From the NCBI GenBank assembly GCA_964519955.1, contig CAZFLM010000066.1, positions 1-38,110 of the forward strand: a stretch of DNA of 38,110 nt, written 5' to 3'. This document shows positions 37,385 to 38,110 of the stretch, one piece after another. This DNA is from CAZFLM01 sp964519955 (GTDB lineage: Bacteria; Armatimonadota; Chthonomonadetes; Chthonomonadales; CAJBBX01). The position numbers were made by a program, and so were the translations under genes. The notes under the pieces were generated by a model that was given only the letters and a program-made list of their open reading frames with translations, had not been told where the DNA came from and did not search any database. Each line of letters starts with the position of its first letter. Position 1 is the first letter of the stretch.

Positions 37385-38110
37385 CTACCCCGCTGCCCGC
37401 CGTCCGCGCCGCTTCAGCATGTCCAGCAGTACCGCGCCGAGGATGACCAGGCCCAGCACAACCTTCTGCGTATAGGGTTCGACGTTCGTGAGGTTCATCC
37501 CGTTGCGAATGACCGCGATGATGAACGCGCCGACGAGCGTGCCCATGATGCGCCCCTCGCCGCCCGAGAGACTGGTGCCGCCCACCACGACCGCCGCGAT
37601 GGCGTACAGCTCGTACATGAGGCCGTAGGTCGGCGAGCCCGCCTTGAGCTGCGACGCGGTGACCACGCCGCCCACGCCCGCCGCCAGCCCGGAGACGAGG
37701 TAGACGAAGAGCACGCTCTTGCGCACGTCGACGCCGGAGAGGCGCGCCGCCTCGGCGTTGCCGCCGACCGCGTAGATGCGCCTGCCGAGCGCCGTGCGCG
37801 ACATCAGCAGGTGCGCCCCGGCGTAGATGAGCAGCATCAGCACGACCGCGTTCGGAATGCCCGCCAGATCCGCGCCGCGCCCCAGCCAGATGAAGCGCGT
37901 CGGGATGTCGTAGATGGACTGTCCCTGCGCCACGATGAAGGCGAGGCCGCTCGCGACCTGCATCATCGCGAGCGTTGCGATGAACGGGGGGATGCGGAAG
38001 AGGGTGACCATCAGCCCGGAGAACGCGCCGATGCCGCCGCACAGAGCGGTCGCGACGACACAGGCGGCGAGGAGCATCAACCCGCTCGCGTCCGTGCCGC
38101 CCCACCGGCG
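37385..38110 (-). CDS. RbsC-type sugar ABC transporter permease (5' end outside window)
   Basis: The frame is open to the window edge; 241 residues are visible. The conserved C-terminal region of BPD_transp_2 permeases is clear: RIPPFIATLAMMQVASGLAF, ALGRRIYAVGGNAEAARLSG with VDVRKS, and AAVVVGGTSLSGGEGRIMGT, then IRNGMNLTNVEPYTQKVVLG. Seven or more membrane helices are predicted. These permeases import ribose, xylose, galactose or inositol-like sugars. The residues before the in-frame TTG/ATG near 38080 continue the family sequence, so the true start lies beyond 38110. Confidence 0.93.
   Translation of the reverse strand, partial: RRWGGTDASGLMLLAACVVATALCGGIGAFSGLMVTLFRIPPFIATLAMMQVASGLAFIVAQGQSIYDIPTRFIWLGRGADLAGIPNAVVLMLLIYAGAHLLMSRTALGRRIYAVGGNAEAARLSGVDVRKSVLFVYLVSGLAAGVGGVVTASQLKAGSPTYGLMYELYAIAAVVVGGTSLSGGEGRIMGTLVGAFIIAVIRNGMNLTNVEPYTQKVVLGLVILGAVLLDMLKRRGRRAAG

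Noticed and set aside
36009..38105. A 698-codon minus-strand frame running through MFS and RbsC genes
   Set aside because: Only its last 65 codons (the antitoxin-like protein with its own Shine-Dalgarno) look real; the rest is out of frame with two clear transporters.

Overview
This high-GC window looks like a chromosomal segment of an Armatimonadota-type bacterium. The best clue is a pair of DUF1559-type prepilin proteins whose N-termini (FTLIELLVVIAIIAILAAILFPVFAQAREKAR-like, quoted loosely) and C-terminal H-T-G-G...DG signature are characteristic of that phylum and its relatives. Other clues are a futalosine-type menaquinone pathway (mqnE, mqnC) and many secreted carbohydrate-active or TIM-barrel proteins with Tat-like signals. 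The phylum call is inference from family knowledge. I saw no rRNA, tRNA, CRISPR array, transposase or integrase.

Layout. 1-2700: the 3' end of an RHS polymorphic toxin, a probable immunity gene, a displaced RHS core fragment and an inverted-repeat element. 2698-4466: two translationally coupled sugar isomerase-like TIM-barrel proteins. 4639-6431: a GNAT acetyltransferase, an ECF sigma factor, and a regulatory region in which two ECF-type promoters with identical spacing point outward, one to the sigma gene and one to a 40-codon small ORF. 6432-9934: a large SARP/AfsR-like regulator and a divergent DUF5658-like membrane protein. 10140-12749: the prepilin cluster with small lipoprotein and membrane genes. 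13089-13737: a TetR regulator with a candidate operator. 13811-19156: an operon mqnE - two retropepsin/PDZ proteins - mqnC - mtaB, with a good sigma70-type promoter. 19180-21143: a D-aminopeptidase (M55) and a sialidase-like protein, coupled by ATGA. 21495-27438: a small secreted protein, then an inserted AAA-ATPase/TOPRIM-like pair, then a sugar ABC transporter (binding protein and two permeases). 27520-30437: a PLP trans-sulfuration enzyme, a double-headed redoxin and a TlpA-like thioredoxin. 30465-34205: GH32 and GH29 glycosidases separated by a 126-bp tandem repeat. 34295-36206: an accessory region with a nuclease-fold operon and toxin-antitoxin-like remnants. 36218-38110: an MFS transporter and a partial RbsC-type permease.

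The most interesting structure is the AAA-ATPase/TOPRIM-like pair at 22301-24173. It is bracketed by an exact 41-bp direct repeat (22107-22147 and 24183-24223). The repeat contains the last codons and stop of the sugar permease gene, so the gene stays intact while a second copy of its 3' end lies on the far side of the cargo. The same geometry recurs around a toxin-antitoxin-like fragment: a 35-bp repeat with 33 matches at 35586-35620 and 36009-36043, again the 3' end of a minus-strand gene. This suggests that small defence-like cassettes enter here by a 3'-end-duplicating route, without an encoded recombinase. The defence role is inference from the ATPase/TOPRIM pairing, not shown by the sequence alone.
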